Positions 26,801 to 39,200 of a stretch of 64,000 nucleotides of DNA are shown piece by piece (position 1 is the first letter of the stretch; every line of letters begins with the position of its first letter). Location: assembly GCA_022113835.1 (NCBI GenBank), contig JAILWY010000023.1:7440001-7504000 (forward strand). The letters run 5' to 3'. Source of the stretch: Atopsyche davidsoni (lineage: Eukaryota; Arthropoda; Insecta; Trichoptera; Hydrobiosidae). The position numbers and the translations under genes are program-made. The notes below the pieces were generated by a model that saw only the letters and a program-made list of their open reading frames with translations, did not search any database and was not told the DNA's origin.

Positions 26801-27993
26801 GTGTGTGTAACACTGTGATTGCAAAGCTTACCTTCAGTGTCCATTTTAAGGTCCCACCACATGAAAACCATCTGAGCATTGCCTGTAATCAATGATTTCA
26901 TTTGGTAAGCACACGATAAGCTTTTTTTGATTGGATGTTTCCCGGACCAGTCATATTGAAGAACAGGAATCGGTTTTGAAATTTCTTTAAACATTGTCCG
27001 AGGAAGTTGGCTCAACTGAAGGTCGTGAACTGCAGCAGACCCATTGCAAGCCTTTATCTGAAAAATTATTAATAATTTATCTTGAAAAAATTTAAGTTTC
27101 AACTTGAATATTATTATTATCAAGTACAATCATATTAGTGAAATCAATTTTCATTAATAGAATAGTTATTATAGTATTTATATTTTTAAGAATAGAAACT
27201 AAAATCAAAATGCATAGTTTATAAATTGTAAAAAATAAACCTAATTTATTCATACTTAACGTACTTCTAATGGAGTTTTAATTAGAATTTGACCCTCCTC
27301 ATCAGCTAAATCTAAGAGCTTATTCCATCGATTAAGTGTTGGACATTCTACAATCTGAGCATATATAGTGGCAGATTCAGGAACAACAATGCAATCTTTT
27401 TCCAAAAGCACTGCATGTGCATGACTGAATGTTTCAATTGCACCCTCGCCTATAAGTTCTGTGTCAAAAACTTCTGTTACAAGAATATTTGCTTTAGTTT
27501 TCATATCCCCATCTTTATCAACAATTAGTTCAGTTGAACGCTTAGGTATTACATTAATTTGTCTAGAATATCCATTATCTTTTATAATTTTCACAGCACA
27601 TTCAGCCATAGGCAGGAATCCTTCACATGCCACGACACTATCTGCCCCGCATTGAACTGCCATAATAGAAAGTAGACCAGTGCCTGTACCTAAAATTATA
27701 AAGATTCTCCTTAAATTTATAAAAACAATAATATAAATATAAGTTTTACATAAATGCAAGAAAACAACCATTCATATACCTATGTCCAAAACATTAGCAG
27801 GTCTTCCTGATAGGTGCATTTTGTTAATAGCAGATTTGAGTGCCAAATAATACTTTTGATTGCGTTCAGTATCATGAAGCATGTCTGCAAATGACGATCG
27901 AGCAATTTCTTGATGATAATCATAATCATCATCCTGAATGTCCCACTCTGTACTACCAGTAACCCCGTTTATTTTTTGTGTGAAAACAACCAT
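23877..27993 (-). CDS. Prmt7: Protein arginine N-methyltransferase 7
   Basis: Type III arginine methyltransferase, which puts monomethyl marks on arginines of proteins including histones and splicing factors, using S-adenosylmethionine. Seven coding exons on the minus strand: 27993-27780, 27689-27265, 27057-26832, 26193-25400, 25318-25164, 24245-24095, 23978-23877. All have GT..AG borders and matching phases, giving about 688 residues (human PRMT7 has 692). The protein has two tandem methyltransferase modules. In the first, the cofactor motif VLDIGTGTGLL spans the exon 1/2 junction and the double-Glu loop is [12 protein letters not shown], with Glu near residues 144 and 153. The WWDLKMD loop follows. 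In the second module [12 protein letters not shown] is typical. I chose the ATG at 27993 because [17 protein letters not shown] aligns with the start of known PRMT7. An in-frame ATG at 28083 would add 30 residues, but an acceptor-like TTTTCAG near 28030 suggests that part is 5' untranslated. Confidence 0.93.
26400..26500. mobile_element. Fold-back MITE, short copy
   Basis: Two inverted arms (GTGATTTTTCACATG.. and ..CTTGTGGAAAAATCAC) with GGTGACC/GGTCACC in each arm, separated by TTGGCATTATCAAACTGAG. It lies in the intron between PRMT7 exons 3 and 4. The same arms and loop core occur in the larger element of the RpL18 intron (52202-52404), so both belong to one family. No target duplication was defined. 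Confidence 0.75.
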
Positions 27994-29263
27994 CTTCCTT
28001 GCTAATAAAACTCTATAGTCACAGATCTGAAAACCCTTATGAGTGAATAAATTGAAATATTTTGGAGCACTGAAATTAGACATGCTACTAACATTAATTA
28101 CAAATAAACCTTACCTTTTTCACTGAAAATTGAATGCGTGGAGTAATAAACAGTGTTTGAATTATTTTATTCATAAAATTAAAACATTTATAATCCTTTG
28201 TAAATATGAAAACAGTAAACATATATCAAACTTCAAATATTGACAGTTCCCACCATATTTCCAATAAAATCTGTTCACCTAAATCAACCATGCTCTCTAG
28301 CAATGTTGCAAGTTACATAGCCACGTCTTTTCTCTGTTAGCTACATGTAGTCTTTGATACCCATTATATTTATACAAATTACTCAGTTTAAATGCTCAAG
28401 CTCCAACCGCTAACAATATTTTTTGTGTAACTGTACATTAATGTAAATACACTATTTCACCGTTTTAGTAAAATTATTTTTAATAGGTTTCAATCCGTTA
28501 TATTGATAAAAAATAATATATATTAAATTTAAAAAAACACCGATGCTATAAAAAATGTTCATTTTATTATACTGTGTTTAAAATTTCGTAAAAGTATTTT
28601 GAGAGTTTTCACATCAACGAATTACTCTTTTAGATCATAGAAAAAGATTTTTCATATCAACGGAAATAATCTTTCAGATCAAAAGATTTTAAAATTATAA
28701 TTTTTTTATTCAAACTTAGTTTGACAGATTTAATATTGGCAACAGAAACATAGCTTTTTGCTGCTATTGAAAAAAAATTAATTAAATTAATTTTTCAGTA
28801 ATACAATTGTATTACTGAAAACGCCTTTATTTTTCACACATATAAGTTTAAAAAAAATCTCATCTTATTAAAAAACTTCGATTAATCAAAGAATATAATT
28901 ATAAAGTTTTCACTGTAGAAAGAGTGTAACTAAATTTTTATTTGTTGATTAGACGGATTTTCGTATTTATTATTTTTGATAAGGTCGATTTGCGAGAATC
29001 GACAATTTTGTTTAAAATTAGTTGTCTGTGGTTAGTTATCGATAGTACAATTTTTGGTGCTGGTAATTTTGGTTGCAACGAAACTTCTCAAGTAGAAACA
29101 CGGGAGAGGTATTTTAGCCGCACATTTTATAAACTTTTCCATATAATTATTATGCTATATATTTAGACATATTTTTTTTAATGTCGAGAATCAGTAAAGT
29201 TACAAAAAAAATAGGACTTTATTGACGCTGTATTCGGTTTTTTTTGCAGATTTTTGCGAAATC
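27994..29263. promoter_or_regulatory. Divergent promoter region of Prmt7 and Uev1A
   Basis: The two start codons point away from each other across about 1.27 kb. The part near PRMT7 holds a possible 5' untranslated exon ending in a donor-like AAAAAGGTAAGG near 28115. A perfect 30-base palindrome is near the centre. No TATA box stands out among the many AT-rich stretches. Shared use of the region is inferred from geometry. Confidence 0.5.
28792..28821. repeat. Perfect 30-bp palindrome
   Basis: The half-site TTTTCAGTAATACAA is followed at once by its exact complement, with no spacer. It sits between the two divergent genes, away from both start codons. Confidence 0.9.
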
Positions 29264-30516
29264 ATGGCGGTGCCGTCATCAGGCGTTGGTAAGCAAGACG
29301 TTTTGTTGTTGAACACACTTTTGATATATTATTCTTATATATTACGAGGTGTGTACTCCATAAACATAAATTTATCTTAAAAATGTTTCTTTACCGACTT
29401 TCAGCTTCTAGGTTTTTTTTCAATACTCCTTACCCCACCCTGGCAAAAATCTGTAATGTGCTTGTAGTTTTTCATTTGTTATTTAATAAGTTTTTTTTAT
29501 TTTTACAGTCGTCCCTCGCAATTTTCGATTGTTGGAAGAATTAGAGCAAGGTCAAAAGGGTGTCGGCGATGGCACAATATCTTGGGGCTTAGAAAATGAT
29601 GATGATATGACCCTGACACATTGGACTGGAATGATCATAGGACCTCCCAGGGTAATATTTGTTTATATTTGTTTTAAAAATTAAAAAAATCTTAATATCC
29701 TCCTGTAATAGTTTGACCTTTTGATGCATAACTTTGTGTGACTCTTTTTAATTTTTAGTTTACTATTTGATTTTTGAATAAAAATGATTCTGTGCACAAA
29801 GTTAATCATGTTTGTGTAAATTAAGAAATGTAAATTTTTAAATTGTACTGTACTAATCAAAGCATTTAATAATGTTTTATGACTACAATTTATCACCAAG
29901 CCTTTTTGACTGTTTTTTTCAGACTCCATATGAAAATAGGATGTACTCTTTGAAAATTGAGTGCGGCCCCAGGTATCCTGATGACTCTCCGTCAGCAAAA
30001 TTTATTTCTAGAATTAATATGAATTGCATCAACAGTTCTAATGGCACGGTTTGTATTTTTTTTAAATTATCAGTTATTTTAATAAAGGAACATATCAATG
30101 TCACTATGGTTACTGTAAAGCCTATTGTGGAAGGTTTTTTGTTATATAAAATATAATTAATCTTAAGTTATATTGAATTCCTACTGTATTGTGCAAGATC
30201 ATGATCTTATTTGATTATGAGTAAAGTTTATAGAGAAGCTAATGCAGAAACAGAGTAATCAAAGAATTTTCGCTTATGAATAAAAAGAAGTTCTGATACA
30301 GGATATTGAGAATTTCATTATTTTAGACATTTTATGCAAGTGAAGGTATGAGTATGAATTTACCATTTTCTGTAGGTGGACAGTAGGCAGGTTCCTGTTT
30401 TGCTGAGGTGGCAGCGGGAGTATACGATCAAGACACTGCTGCAAGAGCTGCGGCGCATCATGACCCTCAAGGAGAACATGAAGTTGTCCCAGCCCCCTGA
30501 GGGCAGTACATTCTAG
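29264..30516 (+). CDS. Uev1A: Ubiquitin-conjugating E2 variant (UEV1/MMS2 type)
   Basis: UEV proteins have an E2 fold without the catalytic cysteine. They pair with Ubc13 (bendless in flies) and hold the acceptor ubiquitin so that Lys63-linked chains are made, acting in innate immune signalling and DNA damage tolerance. Four exons: 29264-29288, 29509-29651, 29923-30048, 30376-30516; GT..AG borders, phases agree, 144 residues, the normal size. Recognisable blocks are [54 protein letters not shown] and the C-terminal [20 protein letters not shown]. No cysteine stands at the E2 active-site position, as expected for a UEV. The start codon is on a 25-base first exon, MAVPSSGV. Confidence 0.96.
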
Positions 30517-33342
30517 CGTGGCCAGTCAAGGAGGATGTCACTTTATTTTTCCTGGTAACTGGCGAGTGTTTCATTTCAATTAACAGTCAGAATTCATATC
30601 TCTTATTTAGCTTTATATTATAATTTTTTTAATTGTACATTATATTGAACGTATACGTGTTGGCAATCTTGAGATATTTGTTAGTTTCCATATACATATA
30701 TTATTTTCTTTATGCTGTGCGAAATAGTTATTAATTTAAGCATGCTTGAACATTTTATACAAAGATTTAATAATATTCTCAATGCGTGGATGAAATTGAT
30801 TCGAAAGACTCCTCGCTCAGAAAGTAAAATGACAAAAATATTTTTAAGCAAAATGTTATATTGTACTGCATTTTTCTATTTATGAAAAATAAGCATTATG
30901 ATTTTAGGCGCAAAGTCTTACATCCGCCTAAATGTATGTCTTTATCCTTTATTTTGAACTTTGTATGATTAATTTATTTAAAGCATTAATATTTCTCAAA
31001 ATATATAATCAGTCAAAATAATGCTTGCATTCATTTTGGAATTGCATTAGCACCATTTTTTGTATAAATTTTGAACATAATAATTAAAATTGCCTTAGTT
31101 TCATCACAATGCTTACTTTCCTTTGTCAAAATTTTCTAATAAGCCTTGTGTAAATCGATGTAACGATATTGATCGATCAATATGTGTATAGGTTTATCTT
31201 AATTATATACACTAAACAAAAACTTGTCTTATTACTTTACTCCTTGTAATTTTACTATCACTAAATTACCGCCTTGCTACCTGGCATTTGCAAATTCACA
31301 ATTTTCAATAACTACATCAATTGATATTTTGTAAAACATGCATTTTCAATATTCTAAACTATATCACTTCTAATGATTATCATGAAAATACATTGTTTAA
31401 ATATCACTTCAAAACAGTATGTCTTACAAGACAACTATTACCCATAAAAGATTTATCTTGCAGTCAGTCAAAATTCAATTGTTTTTATTACTTCACTATA
31501 AACATAGCTTATATTTCAAAGCAATACTTATGAAAATAATAAGGAATATAATTAAATTAAATGCATTGCACGAGTTAAAATAGTATACTACTCCAAAAAG
31601 TAAAGGTAAACATGGGACAATTTTTCTATAGGTGCAATATGATGTTCCTATGGCTCCTGGCACATTAAATTATATAAAATATTAAATTGAAGTAAGTGGC
31701 ACACAAATTTAACTATTTTAAGCTAAAATAAGCTACATTTTGATAACACGGAGGATAGTATTGCTTATTGAGAACCTGGTGGATAGTTTTTTCTTTTACA
31801 ATTATCTATAGGGTTGCCCAAACCGCTTTCTATTGAGAACTTGGATTGGGATGGGCAAATATTTAAGATGGAGACTTACTGAAAAAATTATCTCTTCAGA
31901 ATTGGCCTGCAAATAAAAGAGTATGTGATAGATGATTCATGTTTTGTTTATGTCTCACTTAGTCAAAGTAAATCAATGCTTTATTTGATCTTGTTGATGA
32001 TAAACTTACAAGTATATTATCTTACTTTAAGTAGTCATTTGATTCCCCAGTATGTGACTGCCTTTTTAATGTGTTGAAAACATGACAATATTCAAATGGA
32101 GCGTACAGCATTAAATTTACTGTAATTCCTTGGAACATATGTAAATATAAGACAGTCATTATATTTTTTTACTGTAATCACTACAAATGAAGAAGATATC
32201 ATCAAGCGAACCAGGAATGCATAGAGACTGCAGCTTGTAGACCAAAGCAGCCAGCCTTTTGTCAATTTATTAACATCTTACCATACCACCTTCGATAAAA
32301 CATAATATGTCAGAAAATTATAGTTCAGACAGCCATATAACATATTTATTTCAATGTAACCACTGGTTTTTGCATTCTGGCTGATGTCTATTTAATATTC
32401 TGGGCACAATACATATGCTGAGAATCCTGATGATCTCTTTTCTCTTCTGAATCATTCTAGTGTAAAATTTGTCATACGGAGTCATTTCCCTTTTCTATCA
32501 TCAATACATGTATAGAAAAATTATACTTAATTCGAGGGTATTTTTCACCTTATGCAATTCATCAGAGTATGCTGATGATCAGCATAATCTTTTTGATAAC
32601 CCTGTCACAATTTTAAACAGTTATTAATATATCAAAAATAATAGCTAAGAATAGGGATTTTGAGTTACAAAAGCTGTAATGCAAGCACAAAAATGACATA
32701 GTCCATTTTCTCATATTTATTCAACTGTAAAATTGAATACAATAAATAACCGCTTCTTCCTCTTCATTCTGCGATAAGCAATGCAAATCTCAGGGTTTAT
32801 TGAATAAATATAATAAATACAGTGATGATGATTGAAGAAATATCAACATTTAATACTTTTTATTTAGCTTTCTCGTGAATGGCGCTTACTAGTCATATGT
32901 CAAAATCACATTTTATGTATTTATGTAAATATTGAACTTTAATATATATCACAATTATAATAAATTGACATAACATGAAAGTAAATAGATACAAAAGAAG
33001 TTTTTGGTAAAATATTTAGTCTGTTATTTTAGAGTGCACCAAATAAAATTTAGTAAATACATAGAATGGAGGCACATAAATTATCTAAATAAACAGCATA
33101 ATACTTCATGACCGGTAAGTATTCATTGTATGCTATAAAATAGTATGATCTATTTTAATAAGAGATAGCAATAGACTTATTCAGATAACAAAACATCAAC
33201 AAATTTAATATATTTGGTAACATTCAAATAATTAATGAACTTGAAAATTAGGATATCACCATCTCAATCATACTGAATACAGCGGATCGTCTATTTTTTG
33301 TTAGGACCAATAAATTACACTACAACATATTGTGATTTATAT
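30517..33342. other. Untranslated and intergenic DNA between convergent genes
   Basis: This holds the 3' untranslated regions of the UEV gene and of cytochrome c1, which face each other tail to tail. The DNA is AT-rich with only short frames. I saw no further exon, RNA gene or clear transposon. Confidence 0.6.
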
Positions 33343-35536
33343 TTAACACCCATTCTTAGGTTTGTACGCAATCTTCCTAGACTTGAGTATGCTCCATTTG
33401 TGCTTTGTCATGTAATATATGGAAGGTCCTACAAGAGCAAATATTACAAGTCCTTTAATCAGCATGAGCTTGCGATCATCATACTCGGGTTCAGAGGTCC
33501 ACTTGAGGAATGTGCTGATATCTTTGGCAAGCTGACTGGCTGTGGGCGGAGTATTATCAGTATATTCCAAAGCCTAAAATACACAATTAATTAATAAATA
33601 TATTTGTATTCTATGTAAGTATTCTTGTATGTAAGTCCATAATAATATAACTCACCTCATTGTACAGAGCCTGGGCCATAGAGATAGCACCTCCAACGAA
33701 GTATGGATTGAAGTACTGGCCGTCCATCAGCTGTACGCCGGCAGGGGGTTCAGTGTAACCTGTCAGCAAGGCGAAGATGTAGTCTTCGCCTCCCTTCCTA
33801 GCAGACACAATGTACGACAGGTCGGGGGGATAAGCACCTATGCAAGAAAATAATTGAGGTTTATTATAAATTTCCAAGAGATTAAATATATATATATATG
33901 TACAATTATAACTTTATAATACCATTGTTGGCGGCTCGTGCAGCTTCTTCGTTGGGATACGGCGAGGGGAAGTAATCAGAAAGTTTTCCTGGCCTCATAT
34001 AGTAGTTGCCTTGGTCATCAGGACCGTCTTTAATCATGGCCTAAAGTACAAACCAAATTATAAAATCAAATTTTAAATTGTTACAATAAAAGAATAATAA
34101 GAAGTGTCAAGGTAACTTATAAGACTTGAAAAAATCTTCAAAACAGTGGAAAACTGAATTTTCACATTCTTTCTAAAATGTTAACTTTGATTCTGGTTTT
34201 CAAACTTTTGGTTGGCTTTTTACCTCAGCAGCTTCTTCCTTAGCTTCGGCCTCAGTGTGGGAGTACCCAACTAAGTTGCGGTAAGCCACATACTTGAGAG
34301 AATGGCAAGCAGCACAGACTTGCTTGTACACTTCGTAGCCACGGCGTACACTAAAAAAAAATATTTATTAGAAATTAAATTTTACAATATAAAAACTTCT
34401 ATTGTAAGTTATAAAATCAATAATTATAAAAAATAATAATTCTAAATTAGTATTGAAAAATAAAATGTTTTCTAGTGTAACTACCTTATACAAAATTGTA
34501 ACTAAAATCAATCAATTTACAAAAAAAAGAAAGTATGAATCATTATATTTTACTTAAAAATAAAAGCAAACAGGTTTATTGTAAATTAAAAATATGTCAG
34601 CTAGGGTGAACTGGAAAATGTTAATGGTTCCAAGTTTAGTCAAAATATGTTAGTAAAGATGTTACACAAATACATTATTGTAAATATGTATTATGTAAAC
34701 CTTAAATGTCAACATCATGTTTTGACAAGTCTTCCATATATATTTTTGATATTTTAGTAAGTTTAAAAAAAAAGGCAGCATAAATTCCTCATACCTAGCA
34801 TGATCCATAGACTGAAACATTCCACCGTGGTTCCATGGGTTCATAGGGACATGCGCTTGATCGCCGGAGGCCTTCACCGATTGTTCCAAAGCATACCACA
34901 GAGTTCCGATTCCACCTCCTACTACTCCCAAAGATGTCAATAACTGCAATAAAATAAAAATAGTCAGACAAAGGTTACTGATTCCCATTATTAGACTCCA
35001 TATCAAAGTTTACCAAATGTCAAAAAAAAAAATATGTAGATCTTATAAATCAAGAAAATTTAATTATAAAACATAATAAATTTAACAGATTTTTTTTTTA
35101 TGAACCTACATATTTCTGCCCCTTGGTCCATCCTGCAGCAGTGGTCGACAATTTGCTGATCTGAAAGGTTTGTGGTTAGAATTAGATAAGGCGAATGTTA
35201 CATAACATTTAAACGTAAACCGAACTATTGAATGCCGAATAATGAATCAAAGAAAGTCAGAACTGAAAAAATAGACTCGAAATAAGTTATTAATATTGAG
35301 GAATAAGCGAATGTTATAAAGTAAAATAGATTATATCCATCGCCAATATGTTGTACGATGACTGATGGAACAGAATATTAATTGGAATAAATTTTATGTA
35401 GTAAAATGAGACTGAACTAAATTATTTAAAGTACAAAGAAGTTGTCACGCAAGTTTAATAAGCCTACCTGTTTAATAGTCGCACTATTCTGGCTAAGAAG
35501 CCTAGCTCCGCAAATTCTGCCTACCGTAGCCGCCAT
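33343..35536 (-). CDS. Cyt-c1: Cytochrome c1, haem protein of complex III
   Basis: Electron carrier of the cytochrome bc1 complex in the mitochondrial inner membrane; it passes electrons from the Rieske protein to cytochrome c. Seven exons: 35536-35468, 35160-35110, 34943-34795, 34350-34224, 34040-33923, 33837-33656, 33573-33343; all phases agree, 308 residues. The N-terminus ([19 protein letters not shown]..) is basic and free of acidic residues, as in a mitochondrial targeting sequence. A hydrophobic sorting segment follows ([19 protein letters not shown]). The c-type haem site is VCAACH, near residues 101-106. [10 protein letters not shown] and the [14 protein letters not shown] block are family hallmarks. 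A C-terminal membrane helix ([17 protein letters not shown]) is followed by a positive matrix tail. The first ATG after the GC-rich leader was taken. Confidence 0.97.
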
Positions 35537-36216
35537 GATGGGCAGTTGATGTAAAACTGAATCTGAAAACGAAAAAAACTAAACTTACACTGACATATCA
35601 AAACTCTTAAAATAATTTATAATTGATATTTCTAACGAAATATTCACGTTATTCTTATATTAAAAATATTTCATACCACTTCGTAAGCTAGGAAGGATTT
35701 TAAGGGTATTTTGTATTGTCTTTACCTTTAAGTTACACGTTACCACATTGGCAATATTGGAAAAATTGGTAGTCACTTCTTTGGATAAGTTGTGAATGCA
35801 CACTTAAGAAAATGAAAATACAAATGAAATTATTCATAGTTATAACTTCTATTCAGAAAAAAATCAGAAGTAAATTAAATACAAACAGGTCCACAAGAAG
35901 ACACTTGATTGAAAAATAATATCGAATAACAAAATAAAATATTTTCAATTACTCATTGAACGCAAAGCTCAAAACAATTCCGGATAAGAGAAAAAAATAT
36001 TTTGCAATGAATAGGTTATTTGCGCTATGTGCATTTCAAAGAAAAAGTATATATTCGGCTTGTCTATGGTAATTTATGATTTTATATGACATCACCAAAC
36101 TCAGCTGTTTGTGTACGCCGTTTGCGGTAGTTTGGTAGTTTCCGATCGCTTTCTTCGATGGTGGATATTATCGTGAAATATCTCATCAATCCGGGAAATT
36201 TAACCGTCGCAGCATT
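35537..36216. promoter_or_regulatory. Divergent promoter region of Cyt-c1 and tral
   Basis: About 680 bases separate the start codons of two genes transcribed away from each other. Sequence near 36110-36210 is less AT-rich and probably holds the trailer hitch transcription start. No TATA box or binding motif was identified with confidence. Confidence 0.5.
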
Positions 36217-39200
36217 ATGAGTTCGGGAATGCCGGAGCTGGGCTCCAAAATAAGTCTAATATCTAAAGCAGATATTAGATATGAGGGCCGACTTTTTACA
36301 GTTGATCCTCAAGAATGTACCATCGCTTTGGCTAGCGGTAAGTTTACAATGGATTCCCGGTATACCGATATTTATCATGAATTTGAGAAATTGATCATTT
36401 TTTGAAGGCATATGTTAAAATCAGTATAATCGCTTTATCAAATTATTGAACAATTATGGTTATAGGCTGCGTTTTTTATGTTTTGATCGTTTATAAATTA
36501 TGTATTGTTGCTAGTAATACCGTTTTTTGAAACATTCCTGGCGCATTTGCTGAAATAATTCAGTTATGTTAACTCCGTCGTTATTACGGATTTGTAGATT
36601 TCTTTTATTCTGTACACGTTGGGGTTTATACTACAATTTCTACAGAAATTTAAATAGAACAAGTTTCCCACCAAAGTTGTTTCTTATAAAATAACTTATA
36701 TCTGATTATTAATCCACACGTCTGTAATTGAATTGTGCCTCACTGTTTATATAGGTTGGTAAATAATATAATGATTGTATTTTTTCATTATTTATCTGCA
36801 TATTTGAAGATGAAACGTTTGCGCAATTAAAATTATTTGAGATGTAAACAACTTTTCGTTAAATAAAGTATTCTTTAGTTAGATACTTTTAGTATCTTTT
36901 TATAAAACATAAAATTTGTTAGTATAAAAAAATAAGTTATTGTTACAAATATTTTTTTAACCTCTACACTCAGAAGTTTTCTCATTTTTATATTATTAAA
37001 GTTAGTGTTACAATTAAAAAGTGTTAATATTAAACTGTTTCTTTTCAGTTCGTTCCTTTGGAACAGAAGACCGAGAGACGCAATATCCCGTTGCTCCACA
37101 GAACCAAGTCTATGATTACATCTTGTTCCGCGGTACGGACATTAAGGATATCCGAGTGGTGAACAATGTACCATCCCTCAATGATCCGGCCATCATGCAG
37201 CTGTCGGTACCACCGTCCCTGGGTCCCGTTGGGGCTGCACCTTACCAACAGCCACAGTTCAGTCATCCTGTGGTCGGCCCTGCACAATATGCTGCTTACC
37301 ATCCTATGGCTGGTCTGCCTGCGGCTCTACGCGCGGGCCCGGGCCTCAAGCAGCCCAGTGAGTTGCCCCCCCAGCCTCTGCAGCCCCCTCAGCCCCTGCA
37401 GCCCTTGCAGCCATCGCAGCCTCCTCAGCAGCAACACCTCCAGGGACAAGCTAAAGACCAAGGTCCTATTCTGTTCTGATGATTGCTTTTGCGAAGTTGA
37501 CTGCTAGTTTGACCTGTGATGTCAGCTGGCTTCCACTTCTGAACATGATATTGCGATTAGTTGATAAAATATTGCATGTTTGATTTTGTAGGTTTTGTAG
37601 GATCATGTCTCAGATATTTGTACTTCCTACTCCGAGTTAAATGCACAATGTGACTATTTATTATCACAATGGTTATGATATGAATAATAAACAAGTACAT
37701 AATTTTAGAGATCACTGCAATGATTGTATATTGATATTTTTCTTTTCATGCATGGTTTTCATTATGTTTGTTTGATATCATATCACAATAGGTATAAAAA
37801 TAAGTTATCTTTAGATTTGATATCTGAGACTGATCGATTTCTTTCTCTTTGTGCATGATTTTTTGTTTACTGTATTAGACTATTTTTAAAAGCTTAATCA
37901 TTATAGTCTATGTGTACTATAACAGGTAACGTATATCCAATTGTTTTTAATTTATTTTTCAAATTAACAGTCAAAAAAATAGTTGAACGTATAACATACA
38001 AAATGGTAGATCTGATTTTTGTTCAATTTGTTAGAATTTACTAATCATATCAATAATTTAACTGAGATCATTAGACTTAAGGCCTTAATTAATACACATC
38101 AACCATTAATTTGTAAAAATATACATGAAGAGATTGTAATATTTTCCAATAAATTTGTTCAAAGGTATTGTGAACATTAAATTTAAAATCTTCGTTAATC
38201 TGAAATCAGTTATTTGTTTTTGCACACTTTTTCTTCATATTGATAATGGTAAATTTCATAATGCTGTACAAGTATTTTTTGTAGTAAACAATAATACTGT
38301 GTCGACTTTGACAGCCAAATCTGGTGCCCATCTTGTGCTTTTGTTTTGGATATATTTTATTCAAATATTCAACAAAAAAGTAGGTACTATGGACTTGAAT
38401 GACGGCAACAGCAGGACAATAAAAGAGAAGAGACAGACAGTTGCAATGAGAACTAACTTGTTAGGACATACTCGCACGCATAATTAATATAGAGCTTTTC
38501 ATATAAATTTTTATATTCATGAAAATTTTGTCAATTAGTCTTGGACATTTCCACTTTAGATAGCTGAGTATTGGAAGTGTCGCTTGTATTTTTCAGTGTA
38601 GGCCTCATTTTTAGCTAATGGCGAGTGATGGGGGAATAAAATGTTTGAAAAGTTGAGTAAAAATGATATTTTGTTAAGAGGTATTGTGGGTGGTATGAGG
38701 GTCAAACGGCGTCCTGTCTTATAATAGCAGAAGTGTATTATATAATAAGTCAGCATTTCATACATTGTGTGCCTTCACTGCACATTGCTATTTTTCAGCA
38801 ATTTAACTGCAAGTGTATTGAGGTTTTTTTTACATGTTGTAATAACCCTTTACTTGTGATGGTTAAATAATATTTATCCACAGCGTCATTTACAGTTTGT
38901 CAGCTTATTGCAGTTGATACTGAACAATGGTAGATGTGCATTCTGAGTCATAATATTGAAATTAAGAAGATACACTAAATATTTTTTTTAGTGAGTGATT
39001 GGAAATTTTAAGAATATTTATTGGCATTGGCTACAGATTTTGGTAAAAAAAATATCTTACCAGAACACTGATATGTCTTCTTAAACTTGTATATAAGTTA
39101 TGCAAAGGCAAACTTTAACTTCTGAACTGCACATCACCAATTACTATGCGCTTGGCTTAGTGATTTCTGATTTTTTCTGATGGAAAGGTAGACTTTGTCA

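Noticed and set aside
33298..33594. 98-residue plus-strand open frame
   Set aside because: It is the complement of the last cytochrome c1 exon, which has a clear family match.
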